Below, piece after piece: positions 1-10,195 of a DNA stretch of 64,000 nt. This stretch comes from an uncultured Phascolarctobacterium sp. Its GTDB lineage: Bacteria; Bacillota; Negativicutes; Acidaminococcales; Acidaminococcaceae. The stretch is taken from contig URXA01000005.1 of assembly GCA_900551745.1 (NCBI GenBank), forward strand, positions 1 through 64,000, read 5' to 3'. Under the pieces are notes generated by a model. That model was not told the DNA's origin. It saw only the letters and a program-made list of their open reading frames with translations, and did no database searches. Every line of letters begins with the position of its first letter. Positions within the stretch are counted from its first letter, which is position 1. Position numbers and translations under genes: made by a program.

Positions 1-3000
1 CAGAAAACTGACCGTTGGGGAGAGTCTAGCAGTGAAGCGAATGTAGAATCTAAAATAATTATTAATGGCGATGTAAATATAAAGGGTGCCGATAATAATA
101 CATGGGGTATACCAATAAATTCAGAAAATGTTTTTTCAAGGTTCAATAATGCTGGAGTACTAACTTCCGTTAATAACAGTTCGGTTGTTATTAATGGTAA
201 TATTGACTTTGATATTTATGGTAATGGCGTTACTACTAATGCTGAAGGCAGCAGTGTGACTATAAACGGTGGCAAGGTCACGGTCCCCAAAGGTATGAAA
301 TATGGATATTATACATTAGCTTCTTATTTGGGTACTATCAATATGAATGCCGGAGTAGATGGAAAAACTCCTGGAAAAAATACGGTACAGCTGGACGGCG
401 ATATTTTTGCGTTGAAAACAGGTAATATTAATCTTGGTTTGACTACTGCCGATTCGTATTTAAATGGTATTGTTGATAATGGTGGAACTGTTAATTTATG
501 GCTGCAGAATGGCGCTGTATGGAATAACGTAGCTAATAATAACAGATACAAACAAGATAACGAGGATGTCGGCAGCGGAGAGATGAGCCGCGTCAGCAAT
601 TTCCATGGTGGTGACAGTAAAGCCGCTGCTGGTACTATTTTTCAAAAATCAGACAGCAAAGAGTTAACAATTGATAACTACAGCGGTTATACTAATATTT
701 TGTATGAGCATGACAGCAGTGATCCGGCTAAAATTTTAGGCGGAGATATCAAAATAGGAAAAGCTGTAAAAGACAGTAATATCGTTTTACGTACTGATTA
801 TGATGCTAATATGAGTACCAGCAATATTCAGAATGATGTGCTTAATGCATTGGCTAATAAATTATTTTATAACGCTTATATTCAGGGAGAAAGAAATTTA
901 AGCGGTAAGGTTGAAATTGCCGAAGGACTGACAGCACAAGCGGCAGCTAAATATTATGGCGATATAGCTTTTGACGAAGTTACAGGACAAGGCACTAGTG
1001 AAGGGATGAAAACACCTGATCAAACTGTTACAGATTTTGAAACAGCCATTACAGGCGGCAATGACGTTGCTTATGTTGATGGCGGAGTATTGGATGATGG
1101 TGTATATAATTTTACAAGGGATACGGCTATTACCGTTAATGGTAATAGCGTTATAGCGTCCGAAAGTAAACAAAATAACGTGGCTATTGATTTAAATAAC
1201 AATAAAATGGATATTACAGGCAAAAATGCCGGTGATATAGCTGGTATTAATGCTGCAAATGGCGGTAAGGTAGAAATAGATAATGCCGGAATAATAACAG
1301 TTAATGTTGAAAGCTCTAATGGCGGACAAGCTGTTGGATTGTCAGTTCAGAATGGTGGACAGCTTATTATTCATAATGAGGGGGATAATATTTTAACAGT
1401 AAGGTCAACTGCTGACGAAAATAAAAAAATTACTGCTGTGAAAGCTGAAGGTTCTGACAGCAGCATTATTATTGATGGTTTAGTTGATGTTATTGGCAGT
1501 GGCGCCGGAAATTCTGCTGTCAATGCAGAGGCGGATACTTCGATTACTATTGGCGGCGGTACGATCAAAGCGCTTAATGGCGCAGAATATGCTATTAAAG
1601 CAGATGGTGTTGTAAATATTAACTCAACTGCTGTAAATAATAAAACTGTTATTGAAGGCGATTTAACGACAGGGGATCAGGGTAGAATCAATATAAATCT
1701 GAATACGGCTGATTCTTCATGGACAGGTGACTATAAACAGGGAACTGGCAGTGTAAATTTGAAGATGAGTAACAATGCTGTTTGGACTGGCGGCAGCAGT
1801 GGAACTGATTTTGCTTTGGAGATGTCGGAGAATGCCGTATGGAGAGTAAAAGACGCAAGTAATATAAAATCATTGTCTGCTTTTAACAGCGACTTGGATA
1901 TGACTGACGGCAGCGGTAATGTTATTGTGGATAATTACAGCGGCAGTACTACTGTGATCTACAAGCATGATATTAGTACTCCGACAGATATTATCGGCGG
2001 TGATACGACGATCAAATCAGCCGCAGCTGATTCGGTGATCACATTGCGTACGGACAGCAGTGGTATTGATCTGTATGAAGAGGACGTTATTAATGATGTG
2101 CTGAATGCATTGGCGCAAAAGCTGTATTATACGGGTTATGTGGATAATGAAAGGAACCTTGCCGGTTATGTACAGATCGCCGAAGGTTTGACATCTGCTT
2201 CTATTGCCAAGCAGACCGGCAACATTGAATTTAATGAATCTACCGGTCAGGGTAATCTGGAAAGCGGTAGTGTAACACCTGGTGTAACCTATCCTGAAAC
2301 ACAGACAAAAGATAAGTTTACAACAGAAATTTTTGGTAATTGGGATGTTGATAAAGAATATAAAAAAGCAGGTGTTTTGAATAAAGATACAGGAATTTAT
2401 GTATTTACTAAAGATACTGCTATTTCTACTACTTTGACGGAACCGACGATTACCGGCGGCAGATATTATTATGGCACGATTACCAATTATGGTAATGGTG
2501 ATTATAATTCTGATGGTATAAGTAATACTCATATTGATATGCAGGGGCATAATTTGGATATCAATACTACTGTTGCTATGGAGAAAACCAGTCCAATGTG
2601 TTACAGTGCCGGTATCTATGCTGTCAAAGAAGGAAGTATTGTTATCGATAATCCTGGTGCAATTAATATTACTAACTATTCGGATTATTATTATGCCGCT
2701 GGTATCAAAGCAGGTTCTAATGCTTCGGGAGAGCTTTCTCAAGTTATTATCAACAATGACAACAGTGAAGAACATAAGGTTACTATTCGCGGAGGTATGA
2801 CTTCAGGCAGTTCGTTTGATATCAATTTCTGGGGAATATTTACGAATAACGACAATGAGGTCCATATTAAAGGTCTTGCTGATATTGAAACCAATAATGC
2901 TGTGAATCTTTGGGCTAAAAGTGGTTTGATTGACATCGGCGGGGGCAGATTTATTGCAAATAATTATGATGCAATGCAAATTACAAATGGCGGCAATATT

Positions 3001-6000
3001 AATATCAATGTTCAGGACAAAAAAGGTGTGGTAACAGACGGTGATAATAAGGTTGTTGTGAAGGGTGATATCGCAACAACAACCGGATTTTATGGTTCTG
3101 GTAATGGTGGAACGATTAATGTTGCCTTTACGACAGTTGATTCTGAATTTGATGGTAGTGTTAAAAATCCTGAAAATGCTAATTCAACTGTCAATATTTG
3201 GCTAAAAAATGGCTCTTTTTGGAATAATAGCGGTGAAAGTCGAGTGAACAGTTTATATGGTGGCAGCAGTCAAAGCAGTAATGGATTTGTTTTCCAAAAT
3301 GATGGCGGGTCTTTAGCTATTGATAATTACAGCGGCAGTACTACTGTGATCTACAAGCATGATATTAGTACTCCGACAGATATTATCGGCGGTGATACGA
3401 CGATCAAATCAGCCGCAGCTGATTCGGTGATCACATTGCGTACGGACAGCAGTGGTATTGATCTGTATGAAGAGGACGTTATTAATGATGTGCTGAATGC
3501 ATTGGCGCAAAAGCTGTATTATACGGGTTATGTGGATAATGAAAGGAACCTTGCCGGTTATGTACAGATCGCCGAAGGTTTGACATCTGCTTCTATTGCC
3601 AAGCAGACCGGCAACATTGAATTTAATGAATCTACCGGTCAGGGTAATCTGGAAAGCGGTAGTGTAACACCTGGAATAATTTACCCAGATGAGCAAATTC
3701 AGGATAGATTTACTACTGCTGTAACAGGTGATGACAGAACAGATAAGAATTATAAAAAAGCTGGTGTGCTGCGTGATGGTGTATACGGTTTTACTAAAGA
3801 TAAAACAACTATAACTGTCAGCGGCAATGCAGCTATATACGGAGCTGATAATGATCATAATATAACTGCAGATCTTAATGGCAATGAACTGGTACTGAAT
3901 ACGGTTAATACGGAAATTGCTGCAGGTATCAGTGCTGTAAATGGTTCTAAAGTAGAAATAAATAATGCCGGAATGATAACTATCAACGCAGAAAGTAGCG
4001 ATAGCAATGCTGTTGGTCTTATGGCAGAAAACGGTGGACAACTGCTTATACATAATAGCGGCGACAAAGCCGTAACCATAAGAACACTAGGCAGTGACGG
4101 AGGCGTCACAGTTAAGGCCGAAGGTGCGGGCAGTATTGTAACAGTTGATGGTCTAGTAGATGTAACCGCCAGTGGTTCGGGAAATGGTGCAATAAATGCC
4201 GGAGCAGGTGCAATGATCAGCATTGGCGGCGGTACGGTCAAAGCTCTGAATGATGCGGAATATGCAGTTAAAGCTGAAGGAAATATCAATATCAATAATA
4301 ATAAAGATAAGCAGACAGTTATTGAAGGCGATATACTCACAGGTGCGGCAGGAAAGATTGAGGCTGTATTCAGTACTTCGGATTCGAGTTGGACAGGTGA
4401 TTATTCTGGAACCGGAAATATGGATTTAACCTTGGACAACGGCGCAAAATGGACAGGCAAGAATAATGGTACTGCACTTAAGCTTACAATGGACAACAAT
4501 GCTATTTGGACTGGCAGCAGTGACGGCGCAAACTTTGCTATCAATATGGCTGGTAATGCTGTATGGAATGTAACAGATAACAGCGGTGTGAAAGTATTGT
4601 CAGCTGCTAAAGGAATCGTTGATATGAGCGGCTGCAGCGGAAATCTTATTGTAGATAGTTATGCCGGTGATGCAATGGTAATCTACAAACATGATATTAG
4701 TACTCCGACAGATATTATCGGCGGTGATACAACGGTCAAATCTGCCGCAGGTGATTCAGTGATCACATTGCGTACAGACAGCAGCGGCATCGACATGCTG
4801 GATGAAGATGTAATTACCGATGTATTGGATGCTCTGGCCGGTAAACTTTATTACACAGGCTATATAGAGGGAGAAAGAAACCTTACTGGTTATGTGCAGA
4901 TTGCCGAAGGCCTGACTGCATCGTCAGCAGCAAAGCATACTGGCAATATTGAATTCAGTGAGGAAAATGGGCAGGGAAGTATGGAAACTGGCAGTTTGAC
5001 GCCGGATATCACTTATCCTGGCTATCAGACTGAGGAAACATTTACAACAGCTATTACTGGTGATGATAAAGAGTATAAAAAGGCCGGTGTGCTGCGCGAT
5101 GGTATTTACAGCTTTACCAAAGATAAAACTACAATAAGTGCAGAGAAAAATATGATTGCCGGCGGTCCATGGTTAGGTCAGATCAGCTCGGCTATATCGG
5201 GAAGCAACGCAGAGCATAGCGTTGTTATTGACCTGAATAATAAAGCTATGGAAGTCGATACGATAACTAATACTCACACTACAGGGATTACGGCAATTGG
5301 AGACGGAAAAGTAGAAATCAATAATGCCGGAGCGATCAATATTAATGCCGAGAGCACGAGTGGAGGTCAAACAGCAGCTTTATTTGTTAATGGCGGCGGT
5401 CAGATTGTTATCCATAATGGCGGTACAGATTTAGTAAACAAAGTATTGACAGTAAGAGGGGATACTACATCTAAGGCTAATGGAGCGGTAATTAAGTCTA
5501 TGAACGGTGTTTCTGATAAAACCTCCAGTATCGTTATTGATGGATTGGTTGATGTGGTAGCCGATGGAGATATGACTGACGGCAAAGGGGCAAACGAGGC
5601 AATCAGTGCCGTAGCGTCAACCATCGAAATTGGCGGCGGAAGTATTAAAGCTGTAAACGGTGCCTGGGCCGCAATCAGAGCTTATGGTGAATTTACCAGC
5701 GAAAATGCGGGTATCGTCAATGTCAATGTGAAGAAGGATAATGATGGAAATATTACAGGATCAGGCAGTAATAAAACAGTTATAGAAGGTGATATAGTAA
5801 CTAGTGGTGGTATGGGTACGAAAGGCCGCGTAAGTATAGGCTTAAGTACTGCAGATTCGCACTGGATTGGTGATTATAAAGATAACACAGGTTATGGAGT
5901 CACACCGGGGCAACTAGGGAACGTTAATTTGTTTATGTCAAACGGAGCAGACTGGACTGGATATAGTACAGGATCGATGAATGTACAGATGACGGAAGCC

Positions 6001-8862
6001 GCTACATGGCATGGATACAACACCAGCGATAACTTTGTATTAGGTCTGGAAAATGGTTCGGTATGGTATAACACAAATAGTACGGATAAAGATAGCCATA
6101 TAGGTTATCTGACAGGATCGTCAGCAGGAAAAACGAATGGTGTAATTGATATGACAGGGAGCGGCAGTAAGCTTTCCATTGATAATTACAGCGGCAGTAC
6201 TACTGTGATCTACAAGCATGATATCAGTGCTCCGACAAATATTATCGGCGGCGATACAACGATCAAATCAGCCGCAGGAGATTCTGTGATTACACTGAGC
6301 ACAGACAGCAGCGGTATCGATATGCTGGATGAATATGCTATCGGTGATGTTTTGAATGCATTGGCACAAAAGCTGTATTATACAGGCTATGTAGATAATG
6401 AAAGGAACCTTACTGGTTATGTACAGATCGCTGAAGGATTGACATCTGCTTCTATTGCCAAACATACCGGTGATATTGTATTTGATGAATCTACTGGTCA
6501 GGGAAGTTTAGAAGAAGGCAGCCTCGCTCCTGATGTAGAATATCCTGGCAATCAAACACAAGAGATATTCGTAACTGCAATAACAGGCGACGACAGGACT
6601 GATAAGGAATACAGACAGGCTGGCGTACTGAATAATGAACTTTACAGTTTCACTAAAGACAAAACAATAATCAATACAGGTTCTGGTAATACAGCGATTA
6701 CAGTATCTGATGAAGATCAGAAGATTACCCTGGACCTGAATAATAATGCTCTGGATGTCAATATAGCTAATACCGGCGACATCGTTGGTATTGACACAAA
6801 ACCGGGAGGAACGGTAGAAATCAATAATGCCGGAGCAATTGTTATTAAAGCTGAAAGTACTGACGGCGGTAAAGCTACAGGGATATTGGCGCAGGACGGA
6901 GGAACGGTCTTTATTCATAATGGCGGCGAAAAACTGGATGATAAAGTGCTTGCAGTGAGGGGCAAGACAAGTGCTGAAAACAGTGGCGCGGTGGTTTTGG
7001 CTGAAGGAACAGGAAGCAGGATTATTATCGACGGGTTGTTGGATGTTGCTGCCAGCGGTAAAGGCAATATAGCTGTGAAAACCGGAACGGATGCGGTTAT
7101 TACGGCTGCCGGTGGTACCTTAAAAGCAGTTAGCGGTGCTAAAACTGTTATTGCTTCTGATGGCATTGTAAATATCAACATCGTTGATAAGGGACAGTCA
7201 AAAGAAGCTGGCCGCAATAAAGTGATTCTTGAAGGCAATGTAACAGCAGGTATCAATGGTGAAGTGAATATAGGACTTGGGACAAAAGATTCAACATGGA
7301 CTGGTAGTTATGTTGATGCGGAAAATGCAGTCAATACTCAAGCCAGCGGCGGCAGAATGAATTTGTATATGGATAATGGGGCTGTCTGGACTGGCAGCAG
7401 CAGCGGCAGCGAATTTAATTTAAGCCTTCGTAATGGTTCAGAGTGGAACATCACTGATACCAGTACAGTAAATAAACTGGCTGGCGGCAGTGAAAAGGCT
7501 GGTATTGTTGATATGACAGGAAGTATAAGTGATCTTACTATCAACGAATACAGCGGCAGCACAGTATTTATTTATAAGCACGACGCTGTTGTTCCCGGAA
7601 ATATTATTGGCGGCGACACAACTATTAATAAAGCCGCTGAAGGTTCTAAAGTCATATTGACTACTGATAATACCGGTATTGATATGAGTAATGCGGATAC
7701 AGTTGAGACAGTATTAAGTGGACTGGCCAATAAGCTGTATTATACAGATGCCGAAAATAATGCTGCGAATTTGAACGGTAAGGTACAGATTGCCGAAGGC
7801 TTGGTAGCGTCTTCTGCTTATATGAAGGTAGGCGAAATAACCTTTGGTGATGACAAGACTGGACAGGGTGCTTTAAAACCAGGCTCTGTTACGACAGTTA
7901 CCAGTGACCCGGAAATTATCTATGGTTCTAAAGAAACGGCTATGATGAGCGGAGCCAAAGCTGCAATGGCTTCTACAGCGATGATTTGGCGCAGTGAAAA
8001 TGCCGACTTGATGCAGCGCATGGGAGATTTGCGTTTGCAATCTGGTGAAAATGGTTTATGGGCCAAATTTTATGGCGGCGAATATGAAATGGATGCTCAA
8101 AATACTAATTTCAGTACCAGTTATAAAGCCTATCAGTTAGGATATGACAAAGAACTTGACGGCGGCTGGAATGTCGGTACAGCTATTAGCTATAATGACG
8201 GTAGCAGTACTTATTCTTTGGGTGGTCATGGAGACAATTCTGTAATAAGTCTGTCGCTTTATAGTACATGGCAAAAGACAGACGGACAGTATGCCGGTAT
8301 CATTTTAAAAGGCAGTAGCTTAAAAAATGATTATACTGTTTATAATGATATGGGGCATAAGCTTGACGGTGATTATAAAACATGGGGAGCTTCAGTCAGT
8401 GCTGAATATGGTAAGCGTTTTGAAAAACAGAACGGCTTCTACTGGGATCCCAGTGTTCAAATGACTTTTGGCAGAGTACAAGGCAAAGATTATAATGCAC
8501 ACAGTGATTTCCTCGATGCTCAGGGACTTAATAAAGATATGTATGTAAGTCAAGATAGTTTTAACAGCCTTATCGGCAGAATTGGATTAGGGATTGGTAA
8601 AAATACAGAAAGCAGTAATATTTTTGCTAAATTGTCTTTTGTTCATGAATTTGCTGGGGACTTTACCACTAATTATGCTGCAGATGGAGAACCGGCTGGC
8701 AAGACACAGATTGACTTTGGTGGAACATGGTATGAATTACAGCTGGGCGGCAGTACTAAATTAAGCGATAACAGCTATTTATATGCAACATATGAAAGGT
8801 CGTTTGGTGGTGATATTACCAATAAGTGGAGATTGGATGCAGGATTACGCTGGAGCTTTTAA
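1..8862 (+). CDS. Giant autotransporter adhesin, 5' end outside window
   Basis: The frame is open from base 1, so the GTG at 256 is internal and the signal peptide lies off the window; at least 2,953 residues are present. It is a type V secreted surface protein. The passenger is rich in Asn, Gly, Ser and Thr and made of beta-helix-like repeats (for example NGGKV, DSSWTGDY, NGAVWTG). A module of about 115 residues (core IYKHD, IIGGDTTI, TDSSGID, ERNL, IAEGL, TGQG) occurs six times, near nt 670, 1923, 3318, 4650, 6175 and 7540. The last 270 residues or so (nt 8050 onward) form an autotransporter beta-barrel ending in aromatic WSF, the usual outer-membrane C-terminal signature. The ligand is unknown. 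Family assignment is firm; an adhesin role is inferred from architecture. Confidence 0.88.
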   Translation, partial: QKTDRWGESSSEANVESKIIINGDVNIKGADNNTWGIPINSENVFSRFNNAGVLTSVNNSSVVINGNIDFDIYGNGVTTNAEGSSVTINGGKVTVPKGMKYGYYTLASYLGTINMNAGVDGKTPGKNTVQLDGDIFALKTGNINLGLTTADSYLNGIVDNGGTVNLWLQNGAVWNNVANNNRYKQDNEDVGSGEMSRVSNFHGGDSKAAAGTIFQKSDSKELTIDNYSGYTNILYEHDSSDPAKILGGDIKIGKAVKDSNIVLRTDYDANMSTSNIQNDVLNALANKLFYNAYIQGERNLSGKVEIAEGLTAQAAAKYYGDIAFDEVTGQGTSEGMKTPDQTVTDFETAITGGNDVAYVDGGVLDDGVYNFTRDTAITVNGNSVIASESKQNNVAIDLNNNKMDITGKNAGDIAGINAANGGKVEIDNAGIITVNVESSNGGQAVGLSVQNGGQLIIHNEGDNILTVRSTADENKKITAVKAEGSDSSIIIDGLVDVIGSGAGNSAVNAEADTSITIGGGTIKALNGAEYAIKADGVVNINSTAVNNKTVIEGDLTTGDQGRININLNTADSSWTGDYKQGTGSVNLKMSNNAVWTGGSSGTDFALEMSENAVWRVKDASNIKSLSAFNSDLDMTDGSGNVIVDNYSGSTTVIYKHDISTPTDIIGGDTTIKSAAADSVITLRTDSSGIDLYEEDVINDVLNALAQKLYYTGYVDNERNLAGYVQIAEGLTSASIAKQTGNIEFNESTGQGNLESGSVTPGVTYPETQTKDKFTTEIFGNWDVDKEYKKAGVLNKDTGIYVFTKDTAISTTLTEPTITGGRYYYGTITNYGNGDYNSDGISNTHIDMQGHNLDINTTVAMEKTSPMCYSAGIYAVKEGSIVIDNPGAINITNYSDYYYAAGIKAGSNASGELSQVIINNDNSEEHKVTIRGGMTSGSSFDINFWGIFTNNDNEVHIKGLADIETNNAVNLWAKSGLIDIGGGRFIANNYDAMQITNGGNININVQDKKGVVTDGDNKVVVKGDIATTTGFYGSGNGGTINVAFTTVDSEFDGSVKNPENANSTVNIWLKNGSFWNNSGESRVNSLYGGSSQSSNGFVFQNDGGSLAIDNYSGSTTVIYKHDISTPTDIIGGDTTIKSAAADSVITLRTDSSGIDLYEEDVINDVLNALAQKLYYTGYVDNERNLAGYVQIAEGLTSASIAKQTGNIEFNESTGQGNLESGSVTPGIIYPDEQIQDRFTTAVTGDDRTDKNYKKAGVLRDGVYGFTKDKTTITVSGNAAIYGADNDHNITADLNGNELVLNTVNTEIAAGISAVNGSKVEINNAGMITINAESSDSNAVGLMAENGGQLLIHNSGDKAVTIRTLGSDGGVTVKAEGAGSIVTVDGLVDVTASGSGNGAINAGAGAMISIGGGTVKALNDAEYAVKAEGNININNNKDKQTVIEGDILTGAAGKIEAVFSTSDSSWTGDYSGTGNMDLTLDNGAKWTGKNNGTALKLTMDNNAIWTGSSDGANFAINMAGNAVWNVTDNSGVKVLSAAKGIVDMSGCSGNLIVDSYAGDAMVIYKHDISTPTDIIGGDTTVKSAAGDSVITLRTDSSGIDMLDEDVITDVLDALAGKLYYTGYIEGERNLTGYVQIAEGLTASSAAKHTGNIEFSEENGQGSMETGSLTPDITYPGYQTEETFTTAITGDDKEYKKAGVLRDGIYSFTKDKTTISAEKNMIAGGPWLGQISSAISGSNAEHSVVIDLNNKAMEVDTITNTHTTGITAIGDGKVEINNAGAININAESTSGGQTAALFVNGGGQIVIHNGGTDLVNKVLTVRGDTTSKANGAVIKSMNGVSDKTSSIVIDGLVDVVADGDMTDGKGANEAISAVASTIEIGGGSIKAVNGAWAAIRAYGEFTSENAGIVNVNVKKDNDGNITGSGSNKTVIEGDIVTSGGMGTKGRVSIGLSTADSHWIGDYKDNTGYGVTPGQLGNVNLFMSNGADWTGYSTGSMNVQMTEAATWHGYNTSDNFVLGLENGSVWYNTNSTDKDSHIGYLTGSSAGKTNGVIDMTGSGSKLSIDNYSGSTTVIYKHDISAPTNIIGGDTTIKSAAGDSVITLSTDSSGIDMLDEYAIGDVLNALAQKLYYTGYVDNERNLTGYVQIAEGLTSASIAKHTGDIVFDESTGQGSLEEGSLAPDVEYPGNQTQEIFVTAITGDDRTDKEYRQAGVLNNELYSFTKDKTIINTGSGNTAITVSDEDQKITLDLNNNALDVNIANTGDIVGIDTKPGGTVEINNAGAIVIKAESTDGGKATGILAQDGGTVFIHNGGEKLDDKVLAVRGKTSAENSGAVVLAEGTGSRIIIDGLLDVAASGKGNIAVKTGTDAVITAAGGTLKAVSGAKTVIASDGIVNINIVDKGQSKEAGRNKVILEGNVTAGINGEVNIGLGTKDSTWTGSYVDAENAVNTQASGGRMNLYMDNGAVWTGSSSGSEFNLSLRNGSEWNITDTSTVNKLAGGSEKAGIVDMTGSISDLTINEYSGSTVFIYKHDAVVPGNIIGGDTTINKAAEGSKVILTTDNTGIDMSNADTVETVLSGLANKLYYTDAENNAANLNGKVQIAEGLVASSAYMKVGEITFGDDKTGQGALKPGSVTTVTSDPEIIYGSKETAMMSGAKAAMASTAMIWRSENADLMQRMGDLRLQSGENGLWAKFYGGEYEMDAQNTNFSTSYKAYQLGYDKELDGGWNVGTAISYNDGSSTYSLGGHGDNSVISLSLYSTWQKTDGQYAGIILKGSSLKNDYTVYNDMGHKLDGDYKTWGASVSAEYGKRFEKQNGFYWDPSVQMTFGRVQGKDYNAHSDFLDAQGLNKDMYVSQDSFNSLIGRIGLGIGKNTESSNIFAKLSFVHEFAGDFTTNYAADGEPAGKTQIDFGGTWYELQLGGSTKLSDNSYLYATYERSFGGDITNKWRLDAGLRWSF
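1930..2282. repeat. 353-bp exact direct repeat, copy 1
   Basis: This stretch inside the first autotransporter gene is identical base for base to 3322-3674 (offset 1,392). It encodes one full copy of the conserved ~115-residue passenger module. Because 1,392 is divisible by three, recombination between the copies would remove 464 residues in frame. Confidence 0.9.
3322..3674. repeat. 353-bp exact direct repeat, copy 2
   Basis: Second copy of the exact repeat at 1930-2282. Identity stops abruptly after the shared CCTGG. The other modules of the same protein (near nt 4650, 6175 and 7540) are clearly diverged, so this pair reflects a recent internal duplication or gene conversion. Confidence 0.9.
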
Positions 8863-8876
8863 TTAATCTATTTTTT

Positions 8877-8911
8877 GGCAGACTGATCATAAAATTTTAG
8901 GTCAGTCTGTC
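8877..8911 (+). terminator. Hairpin after first autotransporter
   Basis: GGCAGACTGATC pairs with GGTCAGTCTGTC around an AT-rich loop. The T run expected after a plus-strand terminator is poor (CAAATAAATAAA), so this may be a weak terminator or an RNA-stability hairpin separating the adhesin mRNA from the two small genes that follow. Confidence 0.4.
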
Positions 8912-8951
8912 AAATAAATAAAAATAAATAATATAAAAGGGGTCTTAAAAG

Positions 8952-9422
8952 ATGACAAAAGCAACTGAAGAAAAAAAAGAATTGATTAATGCAAAAACTT
9001 TAAAACTGAAAGAATTTTTAGAAGCAAATAAAATCGAATGCTTCGAAATGCAGGAATTGCAGGATGAAAATGAAACTGCTGTTTTTCGTAGTCGAATGCA
9101 GGTAAAAGGTCAGGTATTACCTTTTGCTATTCTTATTGACAAAAGCGTTTACACATTGCTGCAGGTTCAGCTTGCACCGGCAATTGCCAAGAATGAGATA
9201 TTCCTTAAGATTGCAGAGTTCATCAATGCGCTTAACAATAATTACAGACTTTTCAAATTTTCCGTATCAGCAGATGGTGATTTGCTGTTAAATGCCTGTT
9301 TGACATCTAAAGATAATAATTTTGATCCTGAGCTTGTAAATGCTATTTTAGGTGAAACTTTGAAATTTTTGGAAAAAGAATACGCAGAAATCATGGAAAA
9401 AATTTGGAAAGAATGTAAATAA
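8952..9422 (+). CDS. YbjN-domain protein
   Basis: A 156-residue acidic, soluble protein with no signal peptide. The alternating pattern (KEFLEANKIE, then VLPFAILID, LLQVQLAP, FAEFINALN-like helix, FKFSVSADGDLLLNACL) resembles the YbjN / type III secretion chaperone-like fold, a small alpha-beta protein-binding domain. The start ATG has AAAGGGG upstream. It sits between an autotransporter and a Skp-like chaperone, so a role in handling secreted or outer-membrane proteins is possible, but this is inference from context. No catalytic motif is visible. Confidence 0.6.
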   Translation: MTKATEEKKELINAKTLKLKEFLEANKIECFEMQELQDENETAVFRSRMQVKGQVLPFAILIDKSVYTLLQVQLAPAIAKNEIFLKIAEFINALNNNYRLFKFSVSADGDLLLNACLTSKDNNFDPELVNAILGETLKFLEKEYAEIMEKIWKECK

Positions 9423-9442
9423 TAAATCATTGGAGGATTATA

Positions 9443-9871
9443 ATGATGAAAAATAAGATTATAGCTTTTTTATGTACTGTGATTATGGCATTAGGATTTT
9501 CGGCAAATGCTTTTGCTGCGGAACAAAGTAATCTCATTGGTGTTGTCAATGTACAATATATTTTGCAAAGTTACCCTGGAATCAACGATTTGATGCAGCA
9601 AATAAGCAAGGAGAAAGTTCGTTTACAGGAAGAATTCAATAAGCAGTCACAAAATATGTCTGACCAGGATAAAGCAGCTTTAAGTTCTAAACTTTCTGAT
9701 CAGTACGCTAAATTTGAACAAAGTAAACTGGAACCGGTACAAAAGGAAATTAGAAAGACTATTTTAAAGGTCGCAAAAGCTAATAATATTGCAAATGTTG
9801 TTAACAGCGGGGCTATGGTTGCTGGTGGTAAGGATTTAACCAAAGATGTTGTTGAGGCATTAAAAAAATAA
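9443..9871 (+). CDS. Skp/OmpH-family periplasmic chaperone
   Basis: A 142-residue protein. An N-terminal signal peptide (MMKNKII, hydrophobic stretch, cleavage near AFA-AE) is followed by the OmpH start pattern GVVNVQYILQSYPG, then a long charged helical tract (about residues 48-105), then a short return segment ending VVEALKK. Skp/OmpH proteins are trimeric periplasmic holdases that carry unfolded beta-barrel proteins to the BAM complex. SD TGGAGG lies seven bases before the ATG. It lies 20 bases after the YbjN-like gene, probably cotranscribed. Its position beside three giant autotransporters suggests they are clients. It is slightly shorter than the usual 160-170 residues. Confidence 0.8.
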   Translation: MMKNKIIAFLCTVIMALGFSANAFAAEQSNLIGVVNVQYILQSYPGINDLMQQISKEKVRLQEEFNKQSQNMSDQDKAALSSKLSDQYAKFEQSKLEPVQKEIRKTILKVAKANNIANVVNSGAMVAGGKDLTKDVVEALKK

Positions 9872-9964
9872 AAGCTTATATCCTCCTTAATTGAAAAAAT
9901 GATGATAACTTTAAAAAAGAAAAGTGACTGAATAAATTTTTATGGAGGGAAGCTGTTTATTGGC

Positions 9965-10150
9965 GTGGATAAAATGATGGATACTAAAAAAATTAAGGAA
10001 TTAAAAAAAACTTTGAAATACAGTCAAGAAGAAAACGTATTAGTAAACAGAGAAGAGTACATTGCTTTGCTGCAAGAAGTGTCTAAGCTTCGTTTTAAAT
10101 GCAGGAGAAAAGAAACTTTTTGGAAAGGCAATATTATGGCTGAAAAATAG
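9965..10150 (+). CDS. Small basic protein of unknown function, 61 aa
   Basis: Not recognised. A lysine- and glutamate-rich, probably helical protein (VNREEYIALLQEVSKLRFKC is its most structured stretch). The start is uncertain: GTG at 9965 lies about 15 bases after GGAGGG, and the ATG at 9974 is farther still. It ends about 45 bases before the first riboswitch-like leader. It may be a real small gene or a fortuitous ORF; the strong SD is the main support. Confidence 0.4.
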   Translation: MDKMMDTKKIKELKKTLKYSQEENVLVNREEYIALLQEVSKLRFKCRRKETFWKGNIMAEK

Positions 10151-10195
10151 AATGTTTATTTCAATAGGTGCGGCAATTAAATATGTTATAAAAAA

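Noticed and set aside
2017..2775. Long antisense open frame inside the first autotransporter (similar ones at 3409-4053, 13040-13597, 14570-15205 and 21243-21878)
   Set aside because: These exist because the low-complexity passenger coding strand lacks antisense stops. They have no SD, no recognisable domain, and are duplicated exactly where the coding repeats are.
670..7890. Repeated blocks resembling an array
   Set aside because: The repeats are in-frame protein modules with diverged copies and very long spacing; nothing fits CRISPR repeat-spacer structure and no cas genes are present.
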